Source of the DNA: Bacteroidales bacterium
Lineage (GTDB): Bacteria > Bacteroidota > Bacteroidia > Bacteroidales > Marinilabiliaceae
DNA length: 64,000 nt
Assembly: GCA_024401335.1 (NCBI GenBank)
Contig: JAKSLH010000001.1
Coordinates: 248,001 to 312,000 of the forward strand
Direction: 5' to 3'
Shown here: piece after piece, positions 63,944 to 64,000 of the stretch
Numbering within the stretch: the stretch's first letter is position 1
How the letters are laid out: the number at the start of each line of letters is the position of its first letter
Notes under the pieces: model-generated
Told to the model about the DNA's origin: nothing
Seen by the model: the letters and a program-made list of their open reading frames with translations, nothing else
The model's database searches: none
Translations under genes and position numbers: made by a program

Positions 63944-64000
63944 GTCTTCTCGTCACCCTCTCCCCGACATACCCAACTCCGTTCGACGTGGTTTGAGTTA

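Noticed and set aside
60440-64000. Integrated phage or mobile island
   Set aside because: A toxin-antitoxin pair and a chimeric gene are present, but no integrase, transposase, attachment repeat or tRNA junction was found.

Overview
The window looks like chromosomal DNA of a gut or rumen Bacteroidales, most likely Prevotella/Segatella. The signs are SusC/SusD pairs, a hybrid two-component regulator (HTCS), a type III glutamine synthetase, a type 9 secretion tail on one glycosidase, and many promoters of the Bacteroidota form TTTG-N19/20-TAnnTTTG. No rRNA, CRISPR array, transposase or integrase was seen.

Layout. (1) 1-8857, housekeeping: a lipid A type acyltransferase, a PadR/PspC pair, RNase R, a CorA magnesium transporter with a remarkable leader, a small secreted protein and an ABC-F ATPase. 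(2) 8863-40831, a xylan utilisation locus of about 32 kb. A divergent HTCS faces a GH43, two SusC/SusD pairs, a surface glycan-binding protein and a GH10 xylanase, in the xusABCDE-xyn10 order known from Prevotella bryantii and Bacteroides xylan loci. A terminator and a second promoter then lead to an eight-gene side-chain operon: GH97, esterase-GH97 fusion, GH95, CE1, esterase-CE1 fusion, GH43. The proposed flow is surface cutting by GH10, capture and import by the SGBP and SusC/D, then removal of acetyl, feruloyl, arabinosyl and galactosyl decorations. (3) 40832-41485, a long non-coding stretch with copies of the locus promoter boxes, a probable small RNA and the structured leader of glnN. 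(4) 41486-51407, core genes: glnN, a lipocalin-like lipoprotein, prfA, purM, tRNA-Trp, groEL/groES, cysK, tRNA-Gly, tRNA-Leu and an orphan HsdR_N-like protein. (5) 51419-54268, three tandem envelope cyclophilins. (6) 54697-60200, a secreted GH5 with CBM6 modules, a small Cys/His protein and a GH31 probable alpha-xylosidase. (7) 60440-64000, an accessory end: a chimeric HTH protein, a hypothetical protein, a higBA toxin-antitoxin pair whose antitoxin carries an ImmA/IrrE peptidase domain, and a FISUMP-like secreted protein.

The strongest new observations are regulatory. The corA leader encodes a 12-residue acidic/proline peptide whose stop codon lies at the edge of two mutually exclusive hairpins, one of which covers the corA start region. 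The end of the xylan locus carries a second copy of its promoter driving a short terminated transcript. glnN has an elaborate set of inverted repeats. All statements come from reading the sequence; family names are from recalled motifs, not database searches.
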